Positions 10,577-22,515 of a DNA stretch of 64,000 nucleotides are shown here, piece after piece. Under the pieces are notes generated by a model. That model saw only the letters and a program-made list of their open reading frames with translations, was not told the DNA's origin and ran no database searches. The DNA is taken from the NCBI GenBank assembly GCA_965649825.1, contig OZ287697.1, positions 186,001-250,000 of the forward strand, given 5' to 3'. This DNA is from Penicillus capitatus (Eukaryota; Chlorophyta). Position 1 is the stretch's first letter. Every line of letters begins with the position of its first letter. The translations under genes and the position numbers were made by a program.

Positions 10577-11588
10577 GGCACACACACGGGTTCGTCATGA
10601 ATCATCTACCTCTTCACAAGTCCTCTGTCGAAAGAAGTCCCAACCTGAAAAACGCAGCCAATCCATCATCGACCGGTATCCGATGAAAACCATCTTGATA
10701 GTGAAGGCACGTAACAATTGCCAATGACGCAGCAATTTTTCTATCGCATGCATAGGACAAGGAAGCTCGTGGTCTAACTTTTGTCAAGTTTAGTTAGTGT
10801 TCCGCGGCTACTCGGTAGACAGATGCGGTCTGTTATTTCACTTTCCTTAAGCATAACCGGAGACATTTTGACCAATTCTTCTCGGGAGAGTTTTCTACAC
10901 GCTTTTTGGCTGCCAAATCGTTCAACAGAGCTCGGATCATATAGTTCGCGATGAACCCAATGATTTAGATTAGTCCGCTGCTATTCAATGAAACAGCTAC
11001 ACGCTTAGCATTCCGCTGAGATTCATCATACTCCACATAAAAGCCGATCCTTCTCTTACGTATCTCATCTTCATCATTCAGCATCCAGAACAATAAAGTA
11101 ACTCATTCAACACACTCACTTATATGAAACAAGATGGAATCTCATCCTGCTGTTTATCGAACTTTGCGGAATATTGTTCGACCGCAATGGTAGTCAAAAC
11201 GAGTCTCCCTTTAAAAGGCTCTCACCAACAGAGTGTTCAGGGCAGGTGACATCGTAGACGAGCTAGCGAGAGTTAACCTGGGCAACGTATCTTCACTCTT
11301 TCTGCAACAGGCTTCTTTTGTTGGAGTAAGAGTCAGATAGATGGCTGCAAGTTGCGGACGACATCCGAATTATCAAGTAAGATGCAATCGGTCAACCTGC
11401 ATTGCATTACAAAGGAATATTCGTTAAAAAGCGACAATCCCTTTACTCCACATTGCAGGATAGCAGAATGGACAGACCACAAATACTCTTTCTGTTCTTA
11501 TCGTTCAGTGCCTCCATTCAGAAGACAGTGACAGAAGGAGAAGCTTTGCAGCATTGAACACTGAACGTCGAAAAGGATTGTAACCGTG

Positions 11589-13194
11589 CTAAAAAGTGTT
11601 CCTCGGCGCGAAGCTCAACCAGATGCCATTCTTGGCTTCGATGCCGAATCCCGCCACCGCACCATCTGCTAAATCTGCATACGATCCGGCCAAGGAGACC
11701 TCGTACTTTTGAAGGATGGCGACGATGGCAACTCGCATCTCCAGCATCGCTAACTTTTGTCCAGGGCAATCTCTGGGACCGGAGGAGAACTGCATGTTAT
11801 GCGAACGGCAGATTGCGTCGTCACTGAGCCATCTCTCTGGTTTGAAGCTTTCTGGTTCGTTCCAGTCTGTGTCGAAGTGGTACGCACGGTTGCCAATCTG
11901 CAGAATCTTGGTCCCCTTCGGAATCCTGTATCCGAGAATGTTCATGTCCCTTGGTACGCGTCGCGTGAAAGCTGATGCAAGAACATGCATTACTCTCATC
12001 CCCTCCTTAACGACAGCATTGAGATAGACCAGCGTTGACAAATCTTCAAAATGTAGTTCTTTTTGATTTGCTTCATGTAGATTGTGCTCCTCCAGCTCGT
12101 CCAAGATCTTTCCGACAACGTCGGGGCGAACAGCCAAGAGGGCCAAAATCCATGCGAGTTGATGGCCAGTTGTCTCCATCCCGCTGGTCACGACAGTCGC
12201 CACTTCCGCCAAAAGGACGTCATAGTCCACGCGCTTCTTTGTTTGTGGATCTGTGAGATGTTTCAGTCCGTACCAGATGGGCTCTTCGCCGTTGACAGGG
12301 TCGTCTCGGGACAGAATCTCATCAGTGAGAATTGCCCACTCGTTGTTCATTTTGCCGATAACAGAGCTTCGGTATCTTCCAGCCTTGGAGTATGGAAAGA
12401 GCCTGCAGTAGACATCCTTCAGTGGATTGATGATTGCCTCTCTTGCAACATGTTGTGCTTTAATGAAAGAGTCGAGCATCTCTCGACTTCCGTCCAAACC
12501 CCCCAGGTTCTCGTCGAAGGCAATGGAACCGATGGCATCAAGTGTCATCGAGACGAAGAGCTTCTGCACTTCGATCGGTCCCCTCTCTCTTTCAGATTCG
12601 ATGAAAGAGACCGTCTTTCGCATGATGTTTCGAATTTTCGGCATCGCCGCCTTTAGAGTTTTTGATTGAAACGCGACTGCGTACACTCTGCGAACGGCCT
12701 TGACGTACGGCGTCACTTCCGTAAGCAGAAAGAGCGATTTTGCTTGTGGGTTGTTACCCAACAGCTACGATCACAAAATCACGCAATCATGCGATCCGAA
12801 CAAGCTTTTTGCTCACCGGAAGTAAAAGAGCTCCGTCTAAATCGACTCGAGGAAAGGGATCTCTGCTGGACAACATACTTCTTTTTATGAACTCATCATC
12901 TGTGACCACCAGCAATGATTCGCCCAAAACGTCGACCTACAGGGACAGTTCGCGCAGCTCCACAGTCAGCAAGCATCAAACTTTCATCAGCTTCGGGTAA
13001 TCGAGGCGTTTGAGACCGTGTCCGGCCCATTTGGCTATGTTTCTGATTGCTTCGCCGCTGACGAAGTCGAGTGTATGCCCCAGAATCGGCCAACCAGGTG
13101 GACTCGGTACCTTGTGGAGGTCATACCTCCATCTGCGCCAGAGAATACGCGTCACGAGTGCGACGAGCAGAGAACAGAGGACGGCAGTCCACAT
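11589..13194 (-). CDS. Cytochrome P450 #3
   Basis: Predicted 502-aa P450. Exons are 12982-13194, 12817-12936 and 11589-12764; introns are 45 and 52 bp. The N-terminus MWTAVLCSLLVALVTRIL is the membrane anchor, followed by RRWRYDLHKVPSPPGWPILGH. The I-helix is SGMETTGHQLAW (acidic residue Glu rather than Asp), the K-helix KEGMR, with PERW and the haem loop FSSGPRDCPGQ (Cys near 444). Protein, introns, 5' flank and 3' flank are all paralogous to #1, so this is the partner of #1 in the duplicated two-gene unit. The start is set by the paralogues; an in-frame upstream ATG exists at 13287 but is not conserved. Confidence 0.95.
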
Positions 13195-14360
13195 GGCTTT
13201 CACGTCGAGTGGCCCGGCGAAACTGAAAACGGACAGCGCAGCTCCACACGGCAAGAGCCTCGTTTTCACGGCAAAACAAGAATCCAAATATAATCCACGC
13301 AGCAGAACGAAAACCCAAGTGACTAATGCTGACTCCTTCCTCTACTGTCATCTCCGTCTCTTACGATCGTCAGACGAATTCATGGAAGGAAGGACGACGT
13401 CTGTGAGGTCCATCGGCGCAACAGGACGATGGATCGCATTTGGGAGGCAAATCTATCTGAATGATACGTCGCTTCGGATGTGTAACCTCGATGGCGCAGA
13501 AACGCCGTAAAAGTGTCCCGAGGAACGTGTGTGGGTTTCTGACGCGAGTGTAAAGACCAGTTCATCTCTGACGTTTAAGCGTCCCCGATCCGGCGACACC
13601 ATCTGCGAACAATCGGAACGATGCATGCGCCAGTGTTTTTTGCTACCTAATGTCCTTCCAAAGACACCGATTTTAGACCTTAAGCGGTCCGTTCTCTCGA
13701 ACACATTCAACGGCAGATGTCATTTTCTGCGAGCGCCTGTGCAGTCCGATGTGCAAGTCGCTCTACTTAATACAAATGCCAGGACTGAGTATGATCATGA
13801 TCTGGGACGACCATCTCGTGTGGTAGAACACGCATTATCTTCCTGGGTCGTGACTACTCGTCCACAAAGAGGTTACTCAATCACCCCGCTGAACACAGAC
13901 AACTAAACGTACCAGTGATGCGATTTATGGATGATTGATCTGTTCTTTCAGAACGGATCCGGCAATCTGCTCTGTCTGCTGACACCTCTGCCGCGAACTT
14001 GTCTAGATACCTACGCCAGACAGTTCGTTCTTTCAAGAATCCTCTGCGTCATTCAGCGTCGGAACTAGGTCGTTTTGCTTCTTAGCCTAGCCATCACTAG
14101 TTCAGACTTCGATTGACTTTCATGAGTTCTGAATCGGCGATCAATGAAACGACGTGTCGGTTTCTGATGCACTTCGCATTGAAGAAACGCACTTAACGCT
14201 GAAGTGACTGTTGAGAACGACGGGTATCTTGGACACGTGCCCAGCTTCGCACAACTTCCCAACGGCTGACTATTCGGAGCTTTAAAAGCCGTTCTCTGTG
14301 TCGGGTTTCCGATTTCACCAGAAGCTTTCACTTTAATTCGCTGGTCTGTGGATTCCAGGA
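13195..14360. other. Spacer between P450 #3 and the secreted-protein gene
   Basis: The left part is the #3 promoter side, similar to the sequence upstream of #1. Beyond about 13575 I see no similarity to other parts of the window and no credible gene; a plus-strand 125-codon frame at 13529 has no supporting features. A TTTAAAAG word at about 14281, 80 bp before the next start codon, could be a TATA-like element for the plus-strand gene. Confidence 0.4.
13320..13371 (-). promoter_or_regulatory. Conserved P450 upstream block (gene #3)
   Basis: Minus-strand GATCGTAAGAGACGGAGATG followed by AGTCAGCATTAGTCA, about 125-180 bp upstream of the #3 start. It matches the blocks upstream of #1, #8 and #9. 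Likely a shared promoter element retained after duplication. Confidence 0.45.
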
Positions 14361-15213
14361 ATGTCGAAGCTGGCACTTGTGGTTGTGCTCACCGTGTCGT
14401 TGAGCGTCGTCTCGAACGGTAAATCTCGTCTTTGTCACCTGCTAGACGACACTGTGTTGTTTTTAGCGCAATACGAGGAAAGGTGTCCCTGGAAGGTCTT
14501 AGAGGCTGCTCGATATCCCTCCAACGGAGTGGCAACGGGGTTAAATATTACTTACATCAACGGGAACGAACGCACTGAAAGCTTCAGTAAAAACGACGGC
14601 GCAAAAACAATTGGCGGCGAACCAGTTCCGCTGTCGAGTTACGAAGGCACTCATAGCGTATGGAATGGCGTCAATTGCTCGGCGACGTTGTCCAATTCTC
14701 CTAAAGTAAACCCAATACAAAAACGCGAATCTCTGACGGTGTACTTTCCAGGATTTCGCATACACAACGGATGCGTGCTTCAGGACGAATCAACAACCGT
14801 CTCAGACGGAGTGCCGCAACGTTAACGTCCAGAAAGACGCGGAGTGCTTTTGCAAAGCCGTCACGAGTACACTCGGGGATGTGTCGGTTGTTTGTCCTCC
14901 GGGAAACGTCGCCGTGCTTTGCGCTGCGGTCTCGCAGAATCCGGTCGAAGTCTCATGCCTCGTCGGCCAAGCTATTCGGGATGTTGCCGAGAGAGTGAAT
15001 ACGTTTGGCGATTCCATTTGCCAACAGAACATCGTGGCAGTGATTGACGCTGCGAAAAGCGTTTATGCGAAGCTCAGTACTGACGATGGTATTTGCAGGA
15101 CACCAGATACGCCCTCCGTAAGTACAGAGACCGAGTTCATCGCAGCTGTGCAAGACTTAGCTGCAAAGGCATTCGATTCTTGCTGGAAGTACTGCGAAGG
15201 CTTCGGTCTCTGA
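14361..15213 (+). CDS. Small secreted Cys-containing protein, family unknown
   Basis: Three-exon gene on the plus strand, opposite to the P450s. Exons are 14361-14418, 14467-14738 and 14806-15213, with introns of 48 and 67 bp (GT-AG, frame kept), giving 245 aa. MSKLALVVVLTVSLSVVSN is a clear signal peptide, so the product should be secreted. The mature part has about twelve cysteines (CPW, NC, TEC, CFC, VC, LC, SC, IC, IC, SC, YC), mostly in the third exon, suggesting a disulphide-bonded fold. There are possible N-glycosylation sites (NIT, NCS). The open frame also reads through the first intron, but using it would insert a hydrophobic Cys/Leu stretch and break the signal peptide context. I do not recognise the family and assign no function. 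Confidence 0.7.
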
Positions 15214-16090
15214 CGCTGCCGATTGACGGATGGCATCACGGGCGTTGTCATTGCTTACCATCACTACACACTCACTGCCTAACACACATTGCCGCAAAGC
15301 TAAATTCTACTGTTTAACTAGATTTGGGATTCAATGGACGGAAGCTGAAATGATCGTTTTGGACATATCTAACTTGATGTACAGGGAAATGCTCATCTTA
15401 ATTTTGGTACGATCATGTCGGGTGGTCGACGATAGATGGGAAGCTTCTGAGACAGGATCTGAGCAATAGTTATTACCTCCTCTTAAGCATCTTATATGCT
15501 GCAAACAATTCTGAACGCATTCTTGTTAGCACGGACTACTAGAAGTCCTGCATTTAAATTCATTAGATTCAAGAGGCTGGCTTCGGCGACCCAGAACACC
15601 TCGCTTGGTCATTGCAAATACAAATACAAACGAGACGATTGCGATGATATGCACCAAAGGTTTACCTGACTGGGTACTGCGGTCAGTCCAGCATTCGCTT
15701 TCGGTCCAGAACGTCATGTCGCTCTGCGTGACCGTCTCAACGGAGGCAATCAATCGGACCGTTTTTCAACCGTCCTGTCTTTTCGAACACCATCACCGTC
15801 ACCGTCACGCCGCCGACGGCTCCGACAAAACTCACAGTAGATGCTGTGGTGGCATCTGGAGAATTGTCCTTGTCGTCGAAAACCGATGAGGATCGATCAT
15901 GGACATGCGTTTGTTACGTCCCGACATCGGTGTTCGCTGAACGAGTCGCGAGCCTTGTAGAAAGAAAAAAATTAATGAACATGTGGTTTGCGTTTCGAGC
16001 AGTTCTTTCCGAAAATCATTACCCCTCCTCGATCAATGAAATAATGCTTGCTTCTCCAGTTATTGGAATCTGGAGATGATGCTTTAAAAC
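15214..16090. other. Spacer with a possible short membrane-protein exon
   Basis: Both strands have open frames near 15526-15890. On the minus strand one ends with a membrane-like stretch (LVHIIAIVSFVFVFA) followed by basic residues. On the plus strand a frame contains FSNTITVTVTPPTAPTKLTV. Neither has a convincing full gene structure, so I report the region as unresolved. Confidence 0.25.
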
Positions 16091-17692
16091 TCAAAGATTC
16101 TCCCTTGGCACCACGTTGATCCATATACCGCCCTCTACTTCAATGGTTCCGCTTGTGAGAACGTTGTCCATCAAATCTTGAACAGTACCAACCAGCGAGA
16201 GTCTATACTTCTGTAAGAGAGAGATGATGGCAAGGCGCATTTCGAGCATGGCCAGCTTCTGGCCAACACAATCTCTCGGACCCGATGAGAACATGACATT
16301 GCACCTGTTGCGAAGATCATCCTCTGCGAATTCTCCTTCTGGATCAAATGAATTTGGGTCGTTCCAGTCGGTATCGACCTGAAATGCTCTGTGTCCAAAT
16401 CGTGTGATCTTGGTGCCTTTTGGCACCCTGTATCCCAGAATCGTCATATCCTCTGGAACGATGCGAGGAAATGAGGCGGCACCCATCCAGGCCACTCTCA
16501 TTCCTTCCTTAATGACAGCTGTCAGGTAAGTCAGATTGGCCAAGTCTTCAAACTGCAGTTCTCGTGCGTTTTCGCCATAGAGCCCATGTTTGTCCAGCTC
16601 TGTGACAATCTTTTCTGCCACGTCGGATCGGGATGCGATGAGAGCCATAACCCATGACAGCTGTTGTCCAGTTGTCTCTGTACCCAGCGAACACGACGGT
16701 GGCGACTTCTGAGAGAAGTCTGTTGTAGGGAATGGGTTTCTTCGTTTCGGGATCTACCAGACGCTTCAGTCCATACCAGATGGGGTTCTCTCCTGTGGTC
16801 GGTGCCTCTCTCTGCAAGATGTCGTCTGTCAGTTCCTTCCACTTACGATTCAGATTCTCTATGGTCTTGCGCCGTTGCTGAGCCGTCGATGAGTTTGGGA
16901 ACATTCGACAGTAGATTTCGCCCAGGGGATTCGAGAACCTCTGCCTTCCGATGTATGCTGCAGCCCTGAGCAGATCCAGGAACTCGCTGCTGTCATTCAG
17001 ACTGCCCATGTTGACATCAAATGCCAGCGCACCGATTCCATCCAGCGCCATACTTAGGAACAGCTTCTGAAGTTCGACCGGACGATCTTTTCTTTTGGAC
17101 TCGACAACTGAAAGCATTCTCCGCATGACGTTCTGAAGTCTGGGCATTGCTGCCTTAAGACTCGTCGACTGCACAGCTTCTGTGTAGATCCTACGAACCG
17201 CCTTCACATATGGTGTAACTTTGGTGGTCAACACAAGACTCTTTGCTTGTGCATCGTCTCCAATCGTCTAAACAGCTCATCCTAGGAATCTATTTTTGCA
17301 TTCCTGCTTACTCACTGGCAGTACGAAATGCCCATTTGCTGCCGTGGGAAACTTGTTTTTTGACGAAAACAACACCGTTTTGATAAAGGCGTCGTCCGTC
17401 ACGATGATTTCCAACGTGCCCATGACGTCCAACTGAAACCATTCTCTTTAAACGCGACTCAAACTTGAGAATCGCTCACCCGCATCAACTTCGGGTAGTC
17501 AAGTTTCTTGAGCGCGTTACCCACCCATCTTGCGCAATCTCTCAGTCCCTCGCCGCGCGTCAACGAAAGCGTGTGGCCCAAAATTGGCAGTCCGGGAGGA
17601 CAAGGTATCTTGTGCAGGTCGTATTTCCATCTTAACCACAGAAAGCGCGAAAGCCATACGGTGACGAGCGACCAAAGCAATGCCGTCCACAT
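16091..17692 (-). pseudogene. Cytochrome P450 #4, frameshifted
   Basis: Gene structure as in the paralogues: exons 17480-17692, 17316-17432 and 16091-17267, introns 47 and 48 bp. It would be about 501 aa, but the frame breaks at 16681-16685 by one extra base exactly at the I-helix. Upstream the frame reads VATVVFAG, and downstream, in another frame, ETTGQQLSWVMAL. The meander motif is also damaged: FDPEGEF stands where FxPERW is expected, so the triad Arg is gone. The anchor, the K-helix KEGMR and the haem loop FSSGPRDCVGQ are intact. A single-base sequencing error could explain the shift alone, but the lost PERW makes a recently dead or non-functional gene more likely. Confidence 0.8.
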
Positions 17693-20174
17693 TTCTTTTT
17701 GCGGTGCTCGGTACTGACAGTGGCTGCGTTGAGCAAACGAACACACGCAGAAACGAAATCTCAAAAGCAGAAAATGTACGTGCTATCTGTGAGCGTAAGG
17801 CGACGCCGTAAACGGGAACGCGGAACAATACTAAATCAAAGTTCGTTTTCGTCGCGTTAACGGTTCGACCACAATTCCGACGATCGACAGTACACCTGCA
17901 CGCGGGAGCAGATTCTGCAGACAACTCCGGAAACCAGATTTCGTCTTTTGTTACAATATCGCTCGGTACCTGTCTGCTGGTCCGATGACACCGCTCAAAT
18001 CACCCACTCGGAGAACAACTCTTTTTCGGTTTCGGAAGAAACGCTCTCTTAATTGCACACATACCTTGCTGACCTGCACTCGCACTTTTCTTCGGCATTA
18101 AAGGCTCTACAGTTTCGTGTAAGTCAAACAGACAAGTGCCACATCCATTGTGGGACGGCACTGCACTATACTTTACACAACACGCACAGTCGAAGTACGC
18201 GTGCTTGGCGCTGAGATACCAAAGAGGAGCGGAGGAGTCTCGCCCGTTTCCGGATTGACTCACCTTATTAGCGCAGGAAGTCTCGAGGTAAGATGGAAGC
18301 GGGAAGGTGAGGATGACGACAACAAACCGCAAAGTGTAGACAACAGATAGCTTTGCTACAACAACAGACTGTATGGAACAGATAAGCACACATAAAACTG
18401 CCATTGTGAACCGAAAGATGTCTTACGTCTCGAATCCCTCGCTTTCGCACTCTTCTAGTGATGGGACCGATAGGACAAGGTAAGAAAAGCTAATTTTACT
18501 AAGTTCAAGAGTGATTTCTTCACGAAACCCGCGGTGGGACTGGGAAATTTTCAAACTGACTACTAAGAACTTCGACCAGAAGCACACTAAGAAAGCTAGA
18601 AAGGACATTGAAGATCGTCTGTGATGAGAAAAAAAAGCTTGATTCGAAACGAGACGTTGCATTGCTTTTTCAATTTGTCAGTGTTCAGTAAAACTTGGCT
18701 ACAAGGAGAATTCATAAGAGAAAACGTTCGTATAAATGCTCTTGTAGACACTGAGACACTGATAATTTTGTTGTTTGTTTGCGGTTTTCGTGTAATTAAA
18801 TGTCAATCTTTCCGCCGTTCTTCCAGCCGAATCCATCGACTTGACCTGAATACCAGTGTCTCCTCTTCGTTTTACGTCGTTGGTGATAGGTCTTACTACC
18901 GCGTTCTCTTTATCTGTAGCCTAACCCGATTAGAAGCCCGGGACGGTTTTTACGCTTAATTCCCAACTCTCTCAAAAGAGAAGCCTTCACTTGATTAAAA
19001 GCCCCCTCACCTCATAGAAGGTTGTATACGAGTACCGTATGTTATTAACCCTGTCACGAGTCTTTTGCTATCGCCGACATTTTATTCGAGATGGACTGGT
19101 CGAAGACCGTTCGAGATGAAGCAAACTTCGAAGCCGGGCCTGCTTGTTGGGGTAAAAAGGTGCTTCGCCGAATCTCCCAATGCAACACAGCCCTACCTAA
19201 TTAGAAACTCTGTTTCTGCGAGTACTGCTCTATTTTTTACAAGCCCGGGTTACAAATCGGGAGAACACGGTATAACTTCTGTAGCACATGTAGAACTGCC
19301 TCTTCAAACTTTAGAATTTTGTGAGGAATCATGAAACCGGACTATGCACGTATACAATCGATTACACGCAGCAGCCCACGAGGTGCTTTTGATCATCATT
19401 TGTCCCAGGTCTCGGATCGCACTGCGAAGAATGCCTGGGGCCATCGAGGTAAAGATGCAAACCTTGAACGAGGCATGATGTCATGCATGAGATGAGATGA
19501 CGACAACAGGATCGCGAGAAACATGACACCATAATGACTGGTTTATGGTCTTTTAGCGCACAATCTGTTGTATACGTACACGAGTTAGGTCTGAGTATTG
19601 TCAGGTAGTTTCCGTCCGGTGGGACTCGCCTCCAATGAAGTTTTTTGTTGAAGGTATTCTCACGTTCCACGACACATGACGATTACAAGCTAGGTAGAAC
19701 ACATCATTTCATGTTCTTACATCCTTCGTATAAGCCAAAGGGTAACGGATCTGACTGGCAGGAACACAGTAATTGATGTCGAGGTGGTTGCATCGGCTAC
19801 TTGCCGTTGTCTAGATCGAGAAGATCCATCGGAAATGTGACAAATTCGCGCGGCTCGAACAACAGCAAAAAATTGCGGCCCGACGACGACGCATTTGCAG
19901 AGGATATATCATTGATCTGCTCAGTATACAGATGGCTACACGTGGGAATGACCAGACATAACAAGAGAGGTGCATTATACTAACTTGTATTCTTCCTTGC
20001 AGGGTAACTCCGTTGGGAGGGGACATTCTTCCTAACTTTAACGTTCGGAAAAACAACGGATACACAACACATTCTTTAACGCCTATCATTAGTGACCCCA
20101 ACACGCAAGGAAGTGAGAATATAAAAGGGTTTTCTGGTACGATAAAAAACAATGAGAAATGTGAGTTGAATGCA
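17693..20174. other. Spacer between P450 #4 and #5
   Basis: No gene is seen. About 18250-18540 resembles 1180-1700 in the first spacer. About 19385-19510 belongs to a diverged dispersed repeat also found near 32290, 39550 and 50220. Short open frames here have no domain, paralogue or splice context. Confidence 0.45.
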
Positions 20175-21782
20175 TTACGCGGAAGGCATTCTTGGCGTGA
20201 AGTTCAACCAAATACCATCCTTCGCCTCGACAACGAGTCCGGTCACAGCATTGTTCGCCAGATCTGTATACGACCCGATCAAGGAAAGTTCATACGTCTG
20301 CACGAGAGCGATAATAGCGAGGCGGATTTGGAGCATCGCCAGTTTTTGTCCTGGGCAATTTCTGGGGCCTGTCGAGAACGGATAATCGCGCACACGACCG
20401 ATATCGTTCTCCGTGAGCCATCTCTCTGGCTTGAAGCTTTCTGGGTCGTTCCAATCGGCGCTGATGTTGAAGGCACGACTGCCAATTTGAAGGATCCTTG
20501 TTCCCTTAGGGATTCTATACCCCACAATGTTCATATCCCTCGGGACCTTTCGACTGAACGACATGGCAATGATGTTTGCCACTCTCATCCCCTCTTTGAC
20601 AACAGAATTGAGGTAGGCTAACTCCGACAAGTCTTCGAACTGCAGATCGCTCTGAGTGTCCCCATACAGGCCGTGCTGCTTCAACTCATCCAAGATCTTG
20701 CCGACGACATCGGGACGAGTAGCCAAGATAGCAGAAATCCATCCAAGCTGGTGACCGTTGGTATCCATCCCGCTGGTCACGACAGTCGCCACTTCAGCCA
20801 AAAGGACGTCATAGTCCACGCGCTTTTTCGTTTCTGGATCTGTCAGATGCTTCAGTCCATACCAGATAGGCTCTTCGCCGTCGACAGGGTCGTCTCGGGA
20901 CAGTATCTCATCCGTCAGCAGTTTCCACTCGTTGTTCAATCTGCCGATAACCGAGCTTCGGTGCTGTCCAGCCTTCGAGTTTGGAAAGAGTTTGTTGTAG
21001 AGAGCTTTGAGTGGATTGTAGAGAGCCCCTCTAGAAATGTGCCCCGAAGCCAAGATAAGTTCGAGCATCTCTTGACTGCCATCCAAGCCGCCCAGATTCT
21101 TGTCGAAAGCGATAATACCAATGGCGTCTAACGTCATCGACACGAACAGTCTTTGGACTTCGATCGGTCCGTTCTCCCTTGTAGATTCGATGATGGAGAT
21201 CATCTTTTTTATAACCTCCTGAGTCTTTGGCATTACTGTCTTCAGATTATTCGACTGAAACGCGTTTAAGTACACTCTGCGAATGGCCTTGACGTACGGA
21301 TTCACTCCGGCATGCATAACGAGAGATTTTGCATGTGGATTGTCGCCGATCATCTAAGATCATACCGTTATATGATGCGACACCCTACAGTTTAGCTCAC
21401 TGGAAGTATCAGACCGCCGTCTTCGACCAGCTTAGGGAAGGGATCTCTCGCCGACATCATGACGTTTCGAATAAAGTCGCCATCTGTGACCACCAGCCAC
21501 GGTTCGCCCATTAAGTCGAACTACAACACCATTTTATACGACTCACACTGTCAGTAAACATCACACTCGCATGAGCCTCGGGTAATTGAGGTGTTTAAGT
21601 CCTTGTCCGACCCATTTCGCGACATTTCTGGTTCCTTCGCCGAAGACGAAGTCCAGGGTATTCCCAAAGATCGGCCAGCCAGGCGGCGTCGGTACCTCGT
21701 GGAGGTCGTACCTCCACCTCCGCCATAGGATACGCGTCACGAGTGCGACGAGCAGAGAGCATAAAATAGCTGTCCATGTCAT
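20175..21782 (-). CDS. Cytochrome P450 #5
   Basis: Predicted 504-aa P450. Exons are 21567-21782, 21401-21520 and 20175-21353; introns are 46 and 47 bp. Exon 1 is one codon longer than in #3 (MTWTAIL) and has HEVPTPPGWPIFGN at the hinge. The I-helix is SGMDTNGHQLGW: the catalytic Thr after Asp is kept and the next Thr is Asn. The K-helix is KEGMR, with PERW and haem loop FSTGPRNCPGQ, where the usual RDC is RNC. The C-terminus PRMPSA differs from the PRKTSP type of its neighbours. It appears intact; the anchor predicts ER location, and the substrate is unknown. Confidence 0.94.
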
Positions 21783-22515
21783 AGTCGAGTTTAGAACTCG
21801 TGTCGTCGAACAAACAAACGCGTTGTGTTCGATCGACGACGGATACCAAAATACCGCATATGCTACGGGTCAGCTGACGGCACCGAATCGAAGGCGTTGA
21901 CTGTTGAATCATGACTCCATCTGCTCGAAACGGGCACAGTATCAGCGCGACTAGCTGAAGTGCCGAGGATGTCGGTGACCATCATCAGGAGGCAACGTTT
22001 CTAGAAATGGCTTCGTTTCCGGAGCTCGTCGGGAAACCCCAGTCAAGAAGGACGTGTCTTGGAGAAAGCACAACGATCTTGCTCTTCTCAAAGCGATGGA
22101 CTCGATCGGATTCAAGCTGATCGTCACTCCGCCTGGTCGTTTCCTCTTTCACACCTAGTCATTTACGGAGATCGGTTAAAGAGCCTTCAACGGTGAGGAG
22201 CAGCCACTGTTGTCGGCATTCTCGTGAATCCGTGGACTCTAACAAAGTTCAGACCTGCAGTTCTTATCCCTGAGTAATGTCACGTCAAAGCTGCGTTACA
22301 CCATGTACGATGACATGAGTCCAGGAACTGTCAACGGAAGCCGTTGTGACATGAGAAATGTCCGGAGGACCATACACCAATATGACTGCATTCGTCGTCC
22401 GTCTGTCAGTTTCTTGACACCGTTACTCTTCTGCTGAATCTGTCTCTCCGTTCGTCCAGTGCACATCAACAGGACACACATGTGCTTCAGAGACGACACA
22501 CGTTTCGATCGTGGA
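21783..22515. other. Spacer between P450 #5 and #6
   Basis: 733 bp with no gene, repeat or clear regulatory site that I can support. Confidence 0.4.

Larger units (their letters stand above)
9714..11588. repeat. Duplicated spacer, copy 2
   Basis: No gene is seen. This is the counterpart of 225-5429: 9714-9790, 10055-10340, 10595-11148 and 11148-11588 align in order with copy 1. Copy 2 lacks the 1.9 kb retroelement but carries its own 43-bp tandem repeat (9814-9899) and a TRIM-related solo LTR (10413-10576). Each copy therefore acts as an empty-site control for insertions in the other. Confidence 0.7.
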
